From Gordionus sp. m RMFG-2023 (taxonomy: Eukaryota; Nematomorpha; Gordioida; Chordodea; Parachordodidae), in assembly GCF_954871325.1 (NCBI RefSeq), contig NC_088777.1, forward strand, positions 10,765,366 through 10,829,365: 64,000 bases of DNA, given 5' to 3'. This document shows positions 1-13,500 of the stretch, piece by piece. A program made the translations under genes and the position numbers. The first letter of the stretch is position 1, and every line of letters starts with the position of its first letter. Below the pieces are notes generated by a model. That model saw only the letters and a list, made by a program, of their open reading frames with translations, ran no database searches and was not told the origin of the DNA.

Positions 1-692
1 GCCATGTGGGCACTGTAAAAAAGGAAATTTGCATAAAACATCCAATACATTTCTGTATGAATTGCAGAACGGAGTAAATAATATAACAATTTTACATGGT
101 AAATTTAGCTCAGTGTTTTATAAATATTTCCAAATAAATATTTTAGAATGTCCAATAGAGTTATTTGACATTTTGTAAGTTTAAGTTTTTAAAATTATTT
201 CAAAAGGATATTGGGAAATACTAGCAGCAACTGAATTCTAAATATGATTTTCTAATTGATTAATTGATATAATTTATTTTATTTGTTGAACCCGGACTCA
301 CAGCCGGTTTCTGGTAAACTGACGGGGTCTGCTAGTTTCTGATATATAACATAATAAAGTCGATAAAAAAAAAGCTTGATTTATTTTTTATAAGGACGTT
401 AAAATACAAAATTTTTGAATAATATTTTTTTCCAAGGTAAGTAAATATCCCTTCATTTTTTTTAACTAACAAAAACAAATGATAGAAATATTTTATTTCG
501 TAAAGATTTTATTTTATTTATTTTTTTTATAAAGAAAAAAACATTAAGTTTTTAGACCCCTATTTAGGAAAATATTAAGTTTTTAGACCCCATCTTGAAA
601 ATTAGTTTTAAAATAAATATATAAGAAATCGGGAATAAAATATAATTGTAAAGTGAGTATATAAAATTTATTATAAAATCACTGATATGTAA
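1..692. other. AT-rich stretch without a gene
   Basis: No reading frame or splice structure stands out. A short G+C-richer pocket at about 285-345 differs from its surroundings and may be the worn end of a repeat. Confidence 0.5.
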
Positions 693-902
693 ATGTCGAC
701 AAAAAAAGACCTGGACAAAAGTACCCCGAACATAAATGCCCCAATTTTCAAGAAGGAAATTAAAGTCTTAAAAATCTCAATTTTTTTGAAATTATTCTTT
801 TTTTTTGAAGTTATTGGGCTATTTTTGTCTTGCATCTTTTTGTCAGGGATAATTTTTTACTGGTCTTTCGAAGACATTTATGCCAGTGATATTCACTATT
901 GA
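693..902 (+). CDS. possible small single-pass membrane protein, 69 aa
   Basis: An intact 69-codon frame begins at an ATG and ends at TGA. It has a hydrophilic, lysine-bearing N-terminal third (about residues 1-28), then a strongly hydrophobic stretch (about residues 29-57, rich in Phe, Ile and Leu) that could span a membrane once, then a short acidic tail. I do not recognise the family. In such AT-rich DNA, Phe/Lys/Ile-rich frames arise easily by chance, and no splice or promoter signal confirms it. It could also be an upstream exon of the dehydrogenase gene that follows on the same strand, though no donor site in a fitting phase was seen. Confidence 0.25.
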   Translation: MSTKKDLDKSTPNINAPIFKKEIKVLKISIFLKLFFFFEVIGLFLSCIFLSGIIFYWSFEDIYASDIHY

Positions 903-1724
903 ATATAATATAAAATTTACATTATTTATAATTATAATGTCAAACTCTTTTCAGGGTCTTTTTTAACCATATATTTTTTCTTTATTATTTAATTTTTACA
1001 TTTTTAACAATTTATTTTAATATATTTTTTTTACAAAGAAAGTCATTTAGTTATTTATATTTATTTATTTTTATAGTTATATTTTACTTTTTATTTTTAC
1101 TATTTATAAAAAAAACCAATTTTTCAATTTTTTAATGCTTAATTTATGAAAATAAAAATTATGATATTTATACAAAATATAATATAAATTGAAGGTCAAT
1201 CAGTGAATAATATAAAACATTTTTTTATTGATGATTGGAGAGGGGGGGGGGATATTTTTTAAAGTTATAATAAAGGCTAATTTAGAGTGAACGTTAAAAA
1301 TGAGGAAAAATGGGAGATGGGATGACCTAAAATTTGTTCTAAAAGTATGCCAATACCTTTGCCGAAAATCAAATTAATCTTTGTTTTTAAATCATAATTT
1401 TTTTTAAAAAATATATTTTTTTTAATTAACTTCGAGGTTCTTTATTATTAATTTTTATCTTCTATTTATTTTTAATTAAATTTTTTATTATATCGAAAAT
1501 TAAAATGTTTTTAACCAAAAAGCTAAAGTTAAAATAAATGAAAACTATAAATATAGTTTTAATTTCGTTTGATATATATATCTTTATAAATCTTATTATT
1601 TTTTCAAGGATTTGGTCGTGAATGAAAGATATTATTTTAAAAAAATTGACTCGTAATTTTAATACATATTAATATATATATTATATCTAATAATAATTAT
1701 ATTATACAAAATACATATCTTTAG
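903..1724. other. AT-rich spacer or intron before the dehydrogenase exon
   Basis: This is probably an intron, because the following exon starts at a splice acceptor. It includes a run of ten G at 1242-1251. No upstream coding exon could be assigned with confidence. Confidence 0.45.
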
Positions 1725-4386
1725 GAACAAGAGCAAGCTAAGCGATCGAAATTCCGCCTCTACCCTGAATATATCGAAAAACGTTCCGCAACAGTTTATA
1801 AATCCCCAGGCTGATTTTTTGGCGAAATATCCTGATTCTAACTATTACTACAAGGATAATCACAATAATAATCAATATAATCAATATCACGACCGTATCA
1901 TTAATGATAATAAAAATTTAAATAATGTCATATTCAAAAGTGGCATAGAGGATAATAGATTTTCGAATAATGCTATTCCACAGGAAAGAAAATTTTTTCA
2001 ATCAAAAGAAAATGATTTTGATATCGATCACAAACCTAAAAGAGCTACTTGGAAGAATCATAACCAAACGAGTGGCACTGTCATGGACCTGATAAACAGT
2101 CATAATGACAAAATCAAGGGCATAATACACGAGAACAATAGGAAAACTAGCGGAGAAAAACCTAGATTGCCAAACGAAAAAGAAGGACCATTTTTGGACA
2201 AGATGGTAAATGGGTCTAATTTGAACGAATCCGCCTTTAGATACTATGCGGAAAAACAGGGTTATCACCCTCCACTAATTAATCATTTAAATGGGCAAAG
2301 AAATGTTAAGGCGAGCGAATATTTTGTTGCGAGAGGAAGTCGAAACCCTGTAACCCGCACCCCTTCTAACGGGTTCACGACAAGCCAACCTGATAAAAGA
2401 CAGTATAATATCCCTATTCATAGGTTCAATAGCGAGATAAATAATGGTTCTACATTTGGTTCCTTCGTTCCTCCTAGCACGCCTGCGGAAAATGATAGGT
2501 GGGGCGTTGATAAAAATAAAAGTGTAACTTTGATTTTGAATAACGGTCAACATAAGTCGTTAAATAACATGCATAGCAAGGCAGAGCATAGTCCGATCAA
2601 TAGGAGTAATTTAGATAGCGAGAACAAGACATTGAACAATAACAAGGATATTGATCTCCTCTCCAAAACTTCGTCTAACAATACGAACAACAAAAAATTC
2701 TCTCACCCCGCTAATTTGTTAATTCGCAAAAAAACCGCACCGATTCCTAATAAACATAATAATCATCAAATAAATGACTTCAACTTGAGTAATAACGATA
2801 AAACAATTGAAGTAAACAAAGTGGATATCAAACGAGATGAGTCATCAAGCATCATCAAAATGATTGACGAGACTAACAAGACTAATATCGAACTTCTTAA
2901 TGATAACAACCCTTTGCAACAAATTAACGGTGTGAAAGAGGTAGAAAATGTCGAATCCAAACTTCCTATGATGGAGATTTCGTCTAAAGTAAAAGCGTTG
3001 GAACCGAAAGCCAACAGTATTGTGAAGAAGCCTCTCTGCTCCCCAAGTTTTTTGAAGGGCCGGAAAAAGGTTGTCATAGTTATAACAGGCGCTAGTAAGG
3101 GATTAGGCTTGGCTATAACTAAGAAATTATGTGAAATTTTTGTGCCATTAAGTTGCGATAAAAATGATCCAGAAGGAGATAATAATGATAAAGTCGAACA
3201 GATGTATTACGAATTCATCCTGACATCTAGGAGCGACGATGACACGTTCGTCAGAGAACTTCAAGATGGCGTGGATTACATGCTGGAGGATAACTCCATG
3301 AGGGGAGCCAAAAGCCCTAAAATAAAAATGAATTATCATCAGCTGGATCTGGCAGATGGAACATCCATCCAAAACCTTAAAAATTTTATTCATAAAAAAT
3401 ATGGCGGGTTGGACATACTGATAAACAATGCGGCGATATGCATGGAGAATTCATTGTTATCCCATTCTAACAAGCAAAATAACGTTAGACGAAGTTATAG
3501 GAGAGGTTCGTTGAAACCATCCTTGTCAAATTCCGACAATTCTAGCCCTTTAGACCAATCAGATAAGCTCTCCAACGATTTATGTAATGGTAATAGTGAG
3601 GATGAAAATACACAGCATATAGAATATTTGGAATCAAATCCTAGTGACTATGATATCGCCTTTAAAACGCTCAGGGTAAATTTTTGGGGTGTAAACCAAT
3701 TGTGCTCCGTTCTCTTCCCATTGTTTAGCAAGAATGGGCGGATTGTCAACATTACTTGCTCAGCCGGGACAGCAAGGAATCATAAGGACTCACTCATGCA
3801 ACAAAAAATGCTAAACACAGTAAATAACACCAATTTAGAAACTACTAATCAAGTTAGCATGGAAAATGCAAAATCTAAAAATACCGACAAGGAAAAACAA
3901 AGCTGGTTTGCATCCAGCTATTTCAACCTAGAATTTATCGACAAGAATAAAAATAAAGCCAAGAATTCTGAATCTATCCTCGCTAGCGACAAAACTCACT
4001 CTGAACAAAACTCCAAATTGATGTTTAACACGTTGGAAGAGCTGTCCCAACTGATGGAAGCCTACTTGGAATCCACCAAAAACTGCAGAAGATCTAAGGA
4101 AGGGTGGGGTGGGACCCATTACAGCGTCTCAAAAATGGCTCTGACGATTTTGACAGCCTTGCAACAAAGGTTTGTTGATAAAAATTTTGAATTCAAGAAC
4201 TTAGTCATCAATTCGTGCTGCCCGGGTTACATAAGAACAAGCCTGAACGGTAACAAAGGCTACCTCCAGGTAGAAAAAGGTTGTGAAACACCAGTTTATT
4301 TGGCTTTACTAGAGAATGAGGAAAAGGAAAGTATGATCCCAAGAGGAAAATTTGTATATCAAATGAAGATCAAGACGTGGAACTAA
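1725..4386 (+). CDS. carbonyl-reductase-like short-chain dehydrogenase with long Asn-rich extension (3'-terminal exon)
   Basis: This single exon runs from an acceptor (TTTAG at 1720-1724) to TAA and encodes 886 residues in an open frame. No ATG opens it, so the start codon lies in an upstream exon that was not found. The first 450 or so residues are Asn/Ser/Lys-rich and look disordered. The C-terminal half is an SDR Rossmann domain: VITGASKGLGLAI (dinucleotide binding, nt 3079-3117), DILINNAAIC, RIVNITCSAG (catalytic Ser) and THYSVSKMA (catalytic Tyr and Lys, near nt 4120). The tail SCCPGYIRTS and CETPVYLALL is close to animal carbonyl reductase 1 (about 277 aa, NADPH-dependent reduction of carbonyls). 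Compared with that enzyme, extra Asn/Ser-rich segments sit after the NNAA motif and between the catalytic Ser and Tyr. All active-site residues are present, so activity is likely. The extension has no known function. Confidence 0.85.
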
Positions 4387-5534
4387 TTAGATAGAGAAAA
4401 CTATTAATTTTTATGTAACTACTCTTAGTATTTAAATTTAGATCTAGTTTTGGGGGTCCAATTAAGAATGACCCATTTATATATAATATTTATTAGTATT
4501 ATAATTTAAAATTATATTATTATAATCGTGTTATGCAAAAGAAATCTATCAATATTTATATCGCGACGAAATATTTTAATTTTCCTTACATATATAAAAA
4601 ATTTTTTTTAAAAAATGTGTAAAACTTTTCTCAAATAATTCACCGATTTTTTAAAAATATTTAGGGATGCTTAAAATCTGAGTTTTTTATTATTGCTCAT
4701 AAAATGATATTCAAAAAAGGCTAAATGAACCTTTTGTTTAACAAGTGCTAAAAAATGTTTTAACAATTTTAAATTAATAATTTTTAAACAAATATACTAA
4801 TGGCGCTCAAAAAAAATTAGAAGTACTAATTTTTATTTCATGGATATTAGCACTAAGACCCCCCCCCCCCACCCACCTGGAGTTAAATGCTATAATAAAT
4901 ATTGTATGATATTTTCAAAACTATGTGCTGACTGTTGAGTAACAAACTGACTCCTAGAAATGGTGGGCGTATTCTTCTGTTAGCAGACAAAGATTTTAAT
5001 AATATAGAAAAAAATGTAGGATAAGACAGGGGTAGTCGGCGCATGAGGCTAGTTGATTCGATGTTCCAATACATTTTATTTTTACCATAAAATATTTTAA
5101 ATCCGTTGATTTCTGTCATAATTTTTTTTTTCATATAATGAGATCTTCTTGAGATCAAAATTAAAATATTTGTAATATAATTCAGGTGGGTTTTAAAATA
5201 TAAGATATGGGAGTATAACGAATCACATTGATTCTGTAAAAAATGGCCTCAAAATAAAGTATACGGGATAAATTTATCTTATAAGTAACTTAAAAAAAAC
5301 CATTTGAATCGACTAGCTATAAAAGCTGCAAGTTCAGGATAGGTAGATTAATTCACATCTATTTAGAGGGAAAATATCAGTTTTTTTTAAATGTTGTCTC
5401 AGGTGTATAATTATAAAGGGTTTGAGATACTCTACAATTACTTTAGGATCTAAGGATTTTGAACAGTTTTGATCGAAAATTCAAGTGTTATTTCATAGAC
5501 TAGAAAACAAGTTCAAATAAGAAAGTATATATAT
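4387..5534. other. intergenic, no gene seen
   Basis: AT-rich DNA with a 12-base C run at 4859-4870. A weak minus-strand open stretch near 4883-5158 has no recognisable domain and was not called. Confidence 0.5.
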
Positions 5535-5720
5535 CAGAGACTTGCAAAGGTACCATTTGCATGATCCGGCCCGGATTTTTTTTTGGTCAGGCCTGGGTTT
5601 AATATTTTTAGACCAGGCTCAGTTTTTTTTTTAATTTACATTTATTAATTTTTATTGCTAATAATGGCAATTTAAAAATGGCCTGGATATTTAAAATAAA
5701 TTTTTTTTAACGGCCCGGGT
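5535..5720 (+). repeat. worn MITE of the GGCCCGG family (hAT-like ends)
   Basis: It starts with CAGAGACTTGCAAAGGTACC and then has clustered GGCCCGG and AGGCCTGG motifs separated by T-rich DNA. The same start and layout recur at 13474-13673 and, inverted, at 32888-33136. The right end here is too worn to place. Confidence 0.55.
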
Positions 5721-7532
5721 ATATTTAAAGATTTATTTTAAATGTTAGTGTCTTATAAATTTTTTAGAATCTCTTAATAAGAAACAAAACTTTTTAAGTA
5801 ACAAAGGAAGGATATTTGCATTATAAATACATTAATCGCTTTACAAAAAAAAACTATCTATAGATATAGTTAAATATAAAATCTGAGAACATTCTCATTT
5901 AAAACGAGCATTTATTAAAAAAAAATTTTTTTACATTAAATTAGAATTTATTCATTAAAAGTCTGCGGAATATTTATAAAATTATTTAAATAAATTTATA
6001 TGCTTAAAATAATTGTTTTTAATAATTAATGGGCGTCAGGGCTAAGCAAGGATTTATATTCCTTTACAGTTTTAATATTTATATATAAGTTTTAAAATTA
6101 TATATATATATTTTTAAATTAATACATAATTTATTTAAATTATATGCGTCATGTGATATAAAATGTATTTTACATCCAAATATTTTAGTTTTTAACATAA
6201 AAAAGCGTTAAATAAAAGTATATCAAAATATATCTATAAACATATACCTCTAAAGTAATATTTGTACAGCGGTATCCTAATCTATGGACTTATATAGCCA
6301 AATAAATTATATAATATAACACAATCAGTCTCAAAAATTCAATACAGACACCTTATATTTAAATATTTTAACAACTCTGAAAATCTTTTAGAGTAAAATT
6401 CAGAATTTTGAATCCAGGCTAATCTAAGATCCGGAACCCATTTAAACCCAGGACCTAACATATAGTGCAAGTAATTTATATATGTATTTTTTTCAAATGT
6501 TTGCATGATTCATTTATTGAGGGTTTATTTATTGTTCACGAGACCGCAGAAAATCTAAGAGCCGGAACCATAATCTAATTTTTAAAAATATCCAAAGCTA
6601 AGCAATAATCCTCTTTTGATTAAGATAATATAAAAATTTTATTAGATTATATATATTTATTTCTCACATGTAATTCGTCTAAAAATGATTTTCGATATTT
6701 AAATTGAATATCTTAAAAATTAACTTTTTTATTATTATAAATAATTTTGATTACCAAAAAAAATATAATTTATTCGAATTATAATGTTAAACAAATTATT
6801 ATAATTATAAATTGACATGATATATTTTTCGGTTATTTGCTAATATAATACAGAAGGAAATAATTAAATAATTAAAAAAACTACATTGGTTCTTGGGCCA
6901 AGAAATCCTGGTCCAAATTGGGCAATTAAAAACTTCACAATAAAATTATAATAACTATTATATAAGTGTAAGAACATTTTTTAAAAAAAGCCTGAGTTTA
7001 TTATAAAATATTTCTTAGTTTTTAAAAAAAAAATATTTATTGCCTTAAATGAATCATTTTTTAATTAAGAAATAAAATTTAGACTCTGTATGCATTTATT
7101 TACAATGTAGAGAGAACGATTATATTGTGATAGTTACTTCTATATAAATAATCTTTAAAAAATTTTGAGTCATCTCAAGGAAATAAAACGATATACAGAG
7201 CCCATTCCAATTATTTAAGAGCAACATGTAATTATTATATATAAAATAATAAATTTTTAGGAAAAATACAAATTATATTAAAATGAAGCTCTTTGAGCAG
7301 GAAAATTGGGGAAATTGATCGAAGATGTCTGACTAAAATGTAAAAATGGCCACAAATATAATATCAAATCAATTATGAAATTTTGTATAACTATGAAATG
7401 GTTTTTGCTTATAAAATAAATATGAGCCTTTATAATTTAATTTATTATATATTACAAGATTCTTTTACATAAATGGGAATTATAATACGAATGTTATGAT
7501 CAAAAAAAATTTTGATGATAATCTTTATAAGC
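5721..7532. other. intergenic, 3' flank of the DOK-like gene
   Basis: AT-rich DNA without a supported gene. The 3' untranslated region of the minus-strand DOK-like gene should lie at the right end. TTTATT (AATAAA on the minus strand) near 7437 is a candidate polyadenylation signal. Confidence 0.4.
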
Positions 7533-10500
7533 TCAAAAATTCACGAGTTTCTTCTTCTGAATTTGCGAATATAAGATAGGCTTATTTGCGTGTCCTTGGG
7601 GATCCCTAAATTCGGTATTCATAAGGCCAGTCTTAGATTTTGGTCCATTAACCATTTCCCCATTGACCGCGCAAGCCTCGTAATAGCCTTTCCGACCAGA
7701 AGTTCTATCGTCTGCTGTAAGACCGTATGTGGAGATAACGTTGTTGAGTTCGTTCAGAGCTTCGAGGACACCTTTATCGTCAGACGATATATCGGATGAA
7801 GTAAAAGCCAAGGTGGAACTAGGAGGAGATATATCTCCATGGTAGAAAAACTTTTTTTCTGTATCTTCTTCTTCGTTCTGGGAACCAGAACCAAAGTCCA
7901 GTATTCCATCGCAATTCCCATAATGGTGTTGAGTGGCTTCCATCTCAGACATAAAAGAAGGTGCTGGCAAATTACTCGCTTCCGGGTTCGGGGCGATAGT
8001 GGAAATAAAAGCCATGTCGGTTTGGATTTGGAGAGCAGTAAGATCTGGTCAATAAATAAGGTTGGGTTATAAGTCAATCAATATTATGAATCACATAAAG
8101 TAATGCAATTAGCTAAATTTGTAATTGATCAATCTATTAGGACATAAAAAACTGACATAGACTGATTTGGTATCTGATCATATGAAATTTAGAGGTCTGC
8201 TATGAATAAACAAACTCGCCCCCTCGTTATGTTGTTTTATAAATTTTATAACCCGCCCGACCATCCATAATTTACCCACTCGCCGCCCATATTTATTTAA
8301 AAATTTTGTTTAACCCTTTAAAATTATATTAATGGCTGGTTTGGTTCTTTCTCGTTTATTTATTTTAATATATCTATAAACTTATAAAATATGCAATATT
8401 ATGAAATAAAATATGATTTTTAATAGAAGTCTGTTCCATTCGGCCTGAAAAATAAAAAATTCACCTGCCCGTTGTTTTAAAAATATTTTTAACCCGCCCA
8501 AAAACATTTTAGAAAACCCTATCTGGAGAATGCAAAAATAAACTTATCCTTCGTACGCTTCTAATTTAAAATACTTATGCCATAAAAGTGAATAATATCT
8601 TTCCGCCTGTTCGATTTAAAAAAAAGTTATATAAATCTTCAGTCATCAGCGGAGTTGGGTAATGACTAAACCCCGATTAAATCGCGCCTGTTGAAAAATA
8701 CCTCGCTAAGCACTGCGAGTGAAGTAAATTTATTTCCCATTTCTACAAAATTTATCCTGTGGGGGAGATAGCTAAAAACTAAGTTTAGCCGTTTTTTAGT
8801 CGATTAAAATGGCTCAAAATAGAGAAATTATCAAGGGTTAAGAAGTTAATTATTGCATAATATGGTGACCACGCATTATTTGTATTAATACATATTTAAG
8901 CTAATGAACTCATAATCGAAAATAGTAATAAACCTTTATGGTTAGTGACGCGAGCGAAGCTTCGAGATTTTTGGGTTGTTAAAATAGAATCTGAACCCCC
9001 CTTTTCAATTACATCATTCAATTCGTCATAGAAATGATTTGAAGGTGGAGATGGTAACTTAGAAGTTATATCTATAATATTATTTTATATTTTTTTAAAT
9101 GACAAAAATATATTACTCAAAGTTCAATGATATTATAATTGCGCAGGTTCACGCGTTTAATAAATAAGTAAGATATTTTTCATTATCTCTTAATTTTTAA
9201 TATTCTTCTATGCTAATAACAATGATATATACACTAGGTTGACAATTTCAGGAGTCAGTGGTATACGCCATTTTATCGTATGATTGAATGCAAACTAAAT
9301 GCCATTTATCGTTTAGTATAATATTATTTCAAATTCCAAAATATATATTTTTTTTTTTTTAAATAAAAAAAGGTATCCAATTCATTTAGTCAATGTGCAG
9401 GCAGGGTTGGCAAGTCGGTAAATTGCCCGAATGAGTATTTAACCTGGTGAAAAACTCTAAAAAATAAAAATATGCTTAAAAAAGAAAAAACGCTGCTTAT
9501 TTATTAGGTCCTAAATATCAAGGGGAATATCTTACCAGTAGTGAATTCAATGAAGTATATGATATAATACAAGAATTAGGCATTTTACAATCTAGTGATG
9601 ATCAAAAAGTGATATAAATTTTTCAAAAGTAAAGGCGGCGTTTTAAGCAAATTATGTAAAACAATCAGATTCCGGCTTCAAGTTAGTGAGATGGGGGTTG
9701 CCCACCATGCCTATTTAAAGAAATGACTTTTTACTAGCAATTCCTAGTTTTACTTCTTTTTCAGAAAGAAATTGGTCGATTTAGGGTAATAGGACAACAG
9801 AAAAATTGATTAAAATTTTTTTTTAAAAATGATAATATTAAATATGAAACAGAATAAGACGCTGCCACGGAGAGTTAAACATTTTGAATGATAATGGATT
9901 TAAAAATATAATAAAATTAATATTATAGATTCGTTTTACTATTGTATATAAAATAAGGTTAATATTGACTTAAAAAACATTTATTATTTGAACATATTGA
10001 ATGTACACAAGGAATTTTAGTGAAAAAATCGTCTGACTAATATTTTAATATCATTGGCTAGAAAATAATATGAGCAAAAAAATGTATCAGATAGCAAATC
10101 GAATTTAAAATGGTGGCACGTCATAGTATAATAAATATTCTTTTAAGGCATTTTAAAACATATCAAATTCCCATCTATCGCAAAAAAGTGATCATTTTGA
10201 TTAGTTTAATCCGGGCCTAAAAAGAATGTAGAGATAAGATATTTTAGAAAAACCTTTCACAACCATGTTTTCCGCATTGGGGCCGTCAATTTCTTTTAAG
10301 TCCTTCGATGCCTGCATTCCATTACAATTTATAGCATGTTTCGCGGTCACATGATCCAGATCAATGGCTAACGGAAAAATTATTTCGTCTAATCGAAAGA
10401 TGGATAAATTAATATTTAAAAAAATTTCTTGCGTGTATAAAAATATTATCTTCGATTTTGTCTTATCCTTCCTTTTTATCATTAATCACTTAAAATTAAA

Positions 10501-13500
10501 ATGGGGGGGGCAAATTTAAGTTTGAGAGACGAGGAGATTAAACAAAAGAAAGAAATATGGTAATTTGGGCAATATCCTAGATTTTTATTCGAAATATAAA
10601 AATATATCGGGTTCCCTTATTTTAACACTAGCTATTTTATTTCTTTAATCAAAAGTTTTAACCCTTAATGAAAGGCGCTAAAAAATTTGGGTATGATCCC
10701 TCATTTATTCTCAATCACCTTAAAAAGCGAAAACTTAAAAATTTAACCGGTAAATATTTTTTTCGGAGTTAGGGTCCAATTACCTAATCGAATATTTTTA
10801 AATCAAAAATATATCGTTCCTATTTTCCAATATATTTAAAAAAAGGAGTTGAAATAAAGGTTGAATATACAGGGTTGCAAGTGTTTTATTTGGTAATACC
10901 TTAAAAACAAAAATACAAATACCTCATTTATGTAATAGAAGATAAATTTATTAAACAAAATATTTCTCATAAAACTTTCTATAAAATATTTTATCCAATA
11001 ATATCAATGACAATTCAATCAGAATATTCGCACAAATTTTTAATCAATATTTGATAATTCCCTTTTCCATTCCAGCACTTTCGCAATCTGCCATGAGTGA
11101 TAATTCTGCAATAATAAACTGGTTAAACTCACCCCTAATTCAAAACCCAAAAATTGTTGGAATAAATAGAAATCGAAATAGTAACAAGAATGTTATCCCA
11201 AGCTGAAAAGGAAAATGAAGATAAAGTATATTGCCAAACATATTGATATAATGCGATGAGCTTTTAGGGCACATCTTATCGATGGCTATAAAAATATCAT
11301 CCGCCATATTTGACTCAACTAAATCCTATAGAAAACTTTTTTGGAGTCATGAAAAACAAATATAGGTCTATAAATCCATGGCCAAACAATAGAGATCAAA
11401 TCGTAAATAATTTTGCTTCGATATATATACCGTCTTACGATTTTACAAACTTTTATAATCATCTTGGAAACCTGGTTATTGAGGACAACAATCAATTAAA
11501 GGTAATATAAATTTATACCTATTAATATTTTAAATATATTTATATCTTTTCTCTATTTATATAAAAATAATAGATGCTAATATCGGAACACTAAAACGAG
11601 AATACAATTTTAAAAAAATATATTATTTTTCTCACAAAATTAAATTATTATTCCAATATTATATGTTTTGTAGTTTACTTGTAATTATAGATTATTGCCC
11701 AAAATAAAATATTCAACTATTTGAAGAAGAAAAAAATTATATTTTCTAAATTTCAATAAATTAATATTTTATTAATTGGTTTGGGATTCGTAAATTTTTT
11801 TTATAAAGGATAGGTGTCCCTTCAAAAAAATAATAGAATCGCAAACGGAAAAGAATGGTATTTACATTTTTTTAAAAAAATATTTAATTTTATTTTTCAA
11901 AAATTTCTTCAAATTTTGTAAAAAAATAGCTATTTGTATTTTTTAAGCACTTAGAACCTATTTATCACTTAATTCTTTTTTTAGAGTATTTATTTTCAAA
12001 TAAATCTCCTGCAACCCTGTAATAGGCAGCAAATGTTAACCGATAATTTTTTCATTCCCATTCGGAAGTGGAGCGAGACCCTCTGGCGAATTAGCGACTA
12101 GTCTTTCCTTTAATCGTTTCATATTCCGCGCGACTTGTAAAAATAGTTCCAGGTTGAGTTTCGTTTTAAACGTAAATAAACCCTCCCCGCTTTCGCATTT
12201 TCGTCCTGCTTCGAAGGTAAAAGCCTTGCCATTGCGGCTCCTGCCATAACGCCGTATATAACTATAATGTTTACATGTAAATAAATATTATTGTAATGAT
12301 TAGCTATCGAACACGGGATTGACAGACAAGAATAATCAATCCACATCATATGGTTTTGGGGATGGAAGAAAGTTGAAGAATGATTGCTGAGGATTATGGA
12401 ATGGGATGAGTGTTTATGATTGTATTATATAAATACTTTATTTGATTGCAATAAAGAATTACACGAAATCCAAGTTATATATATGCTACAGATTGACGAC
12501 GTTATGGGATTAACCTGATCAAATGAAATATATTAGTGAACCGTATTGAAGTATGAACTATTTTTTGTATGCAATATTATACTGAGCTATATGAATGTAT
12601 TAGATATTTCATGAAATTAAGTTTGGGATAAAGATATAATTATGGATCAGAATTTAGACAATGAATAAATTATGGAATAATTGTAATAAATTAATGTAAT
12701 GGTTCTGATATTGAATGAATTATTATAATTGCTGACAAAGAAAAATTGGGTGATGAATGAATTGGCAAAAGGAAGAAAATAATAAGAAATAGTTAATTTG
12801 GTACAAATGAAGAATGAATCAAATAATTATTGGATTTCGGGTAATGATTTGGGATTTTATTGATTATGAAAAATATTTATTAAATATGAAGAGCCATTTG
12901 GAAAGCGATAAATGGATTCAAATATGAATTTAAGATTATGGATAATTTGCGATAATTAATTCGGGAATTTAGTTGAAATAGTGACGATATGAAATTAATT
13001 TTGGAAAATTGATGACTCAGTAAAAATGGAACATTATGGGAAATAATATTGTGAAAACATGAATACTAATGATATAGTGGCATTTACATGGTAATTTGGT
13101 TTGAGGATTATGATTATGGATCTATGGTAATATAAACATTAGGAAAATTATTATTGATAAAAGAACCTGGTTAATTTGGACATTGGGAAAATGGTTACTA
13201 ATAAAAAAAACCTGGCTAATTAAGACACAACTATAAAAATTATTATAAGACTCTGGGTTATCAGCTATAGTCACTATATAGGTTGAATATGAGGATGAGT
13301 GGTGCTATAAATTATCAACCATAGTCCCCACCTTCTATTCGGAAGATGTTTTTCATCGAAGATACTAGGGGGTAGTTTAAAAGAAGATTCGAGTTAAACG
13401 GGGATAGTCCATCGATGAGGCCAATCGACAGGGACAAGTTATGATGACTACACAGGAGTGGTAAACAGTGACCCAGAAACCTGCAGAGGTACCATCCCGG

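Noticed and set aside
693-902. TMEM230-type membrane protein
   Set aside because: Only a general likeness of one hydrophobic segment. The second membrane segment and conserved tail of that family are absent.
2002-4119. Minus-strand open frames opposite the dehydrogenase exon
   Set aside because: The plus-strand frame has clear SDR motifs in order. The opposite frames have no domain and are by-products of its codon use.
12119-12349. A 76-residue minus-strand frame with an MAGAAMARLL segment
   Set aside because: It is a shifted frame over the DOK-like PTB exon. The correct frame gives RRYGRSRNGKAF and FEAGRKCESGEG.
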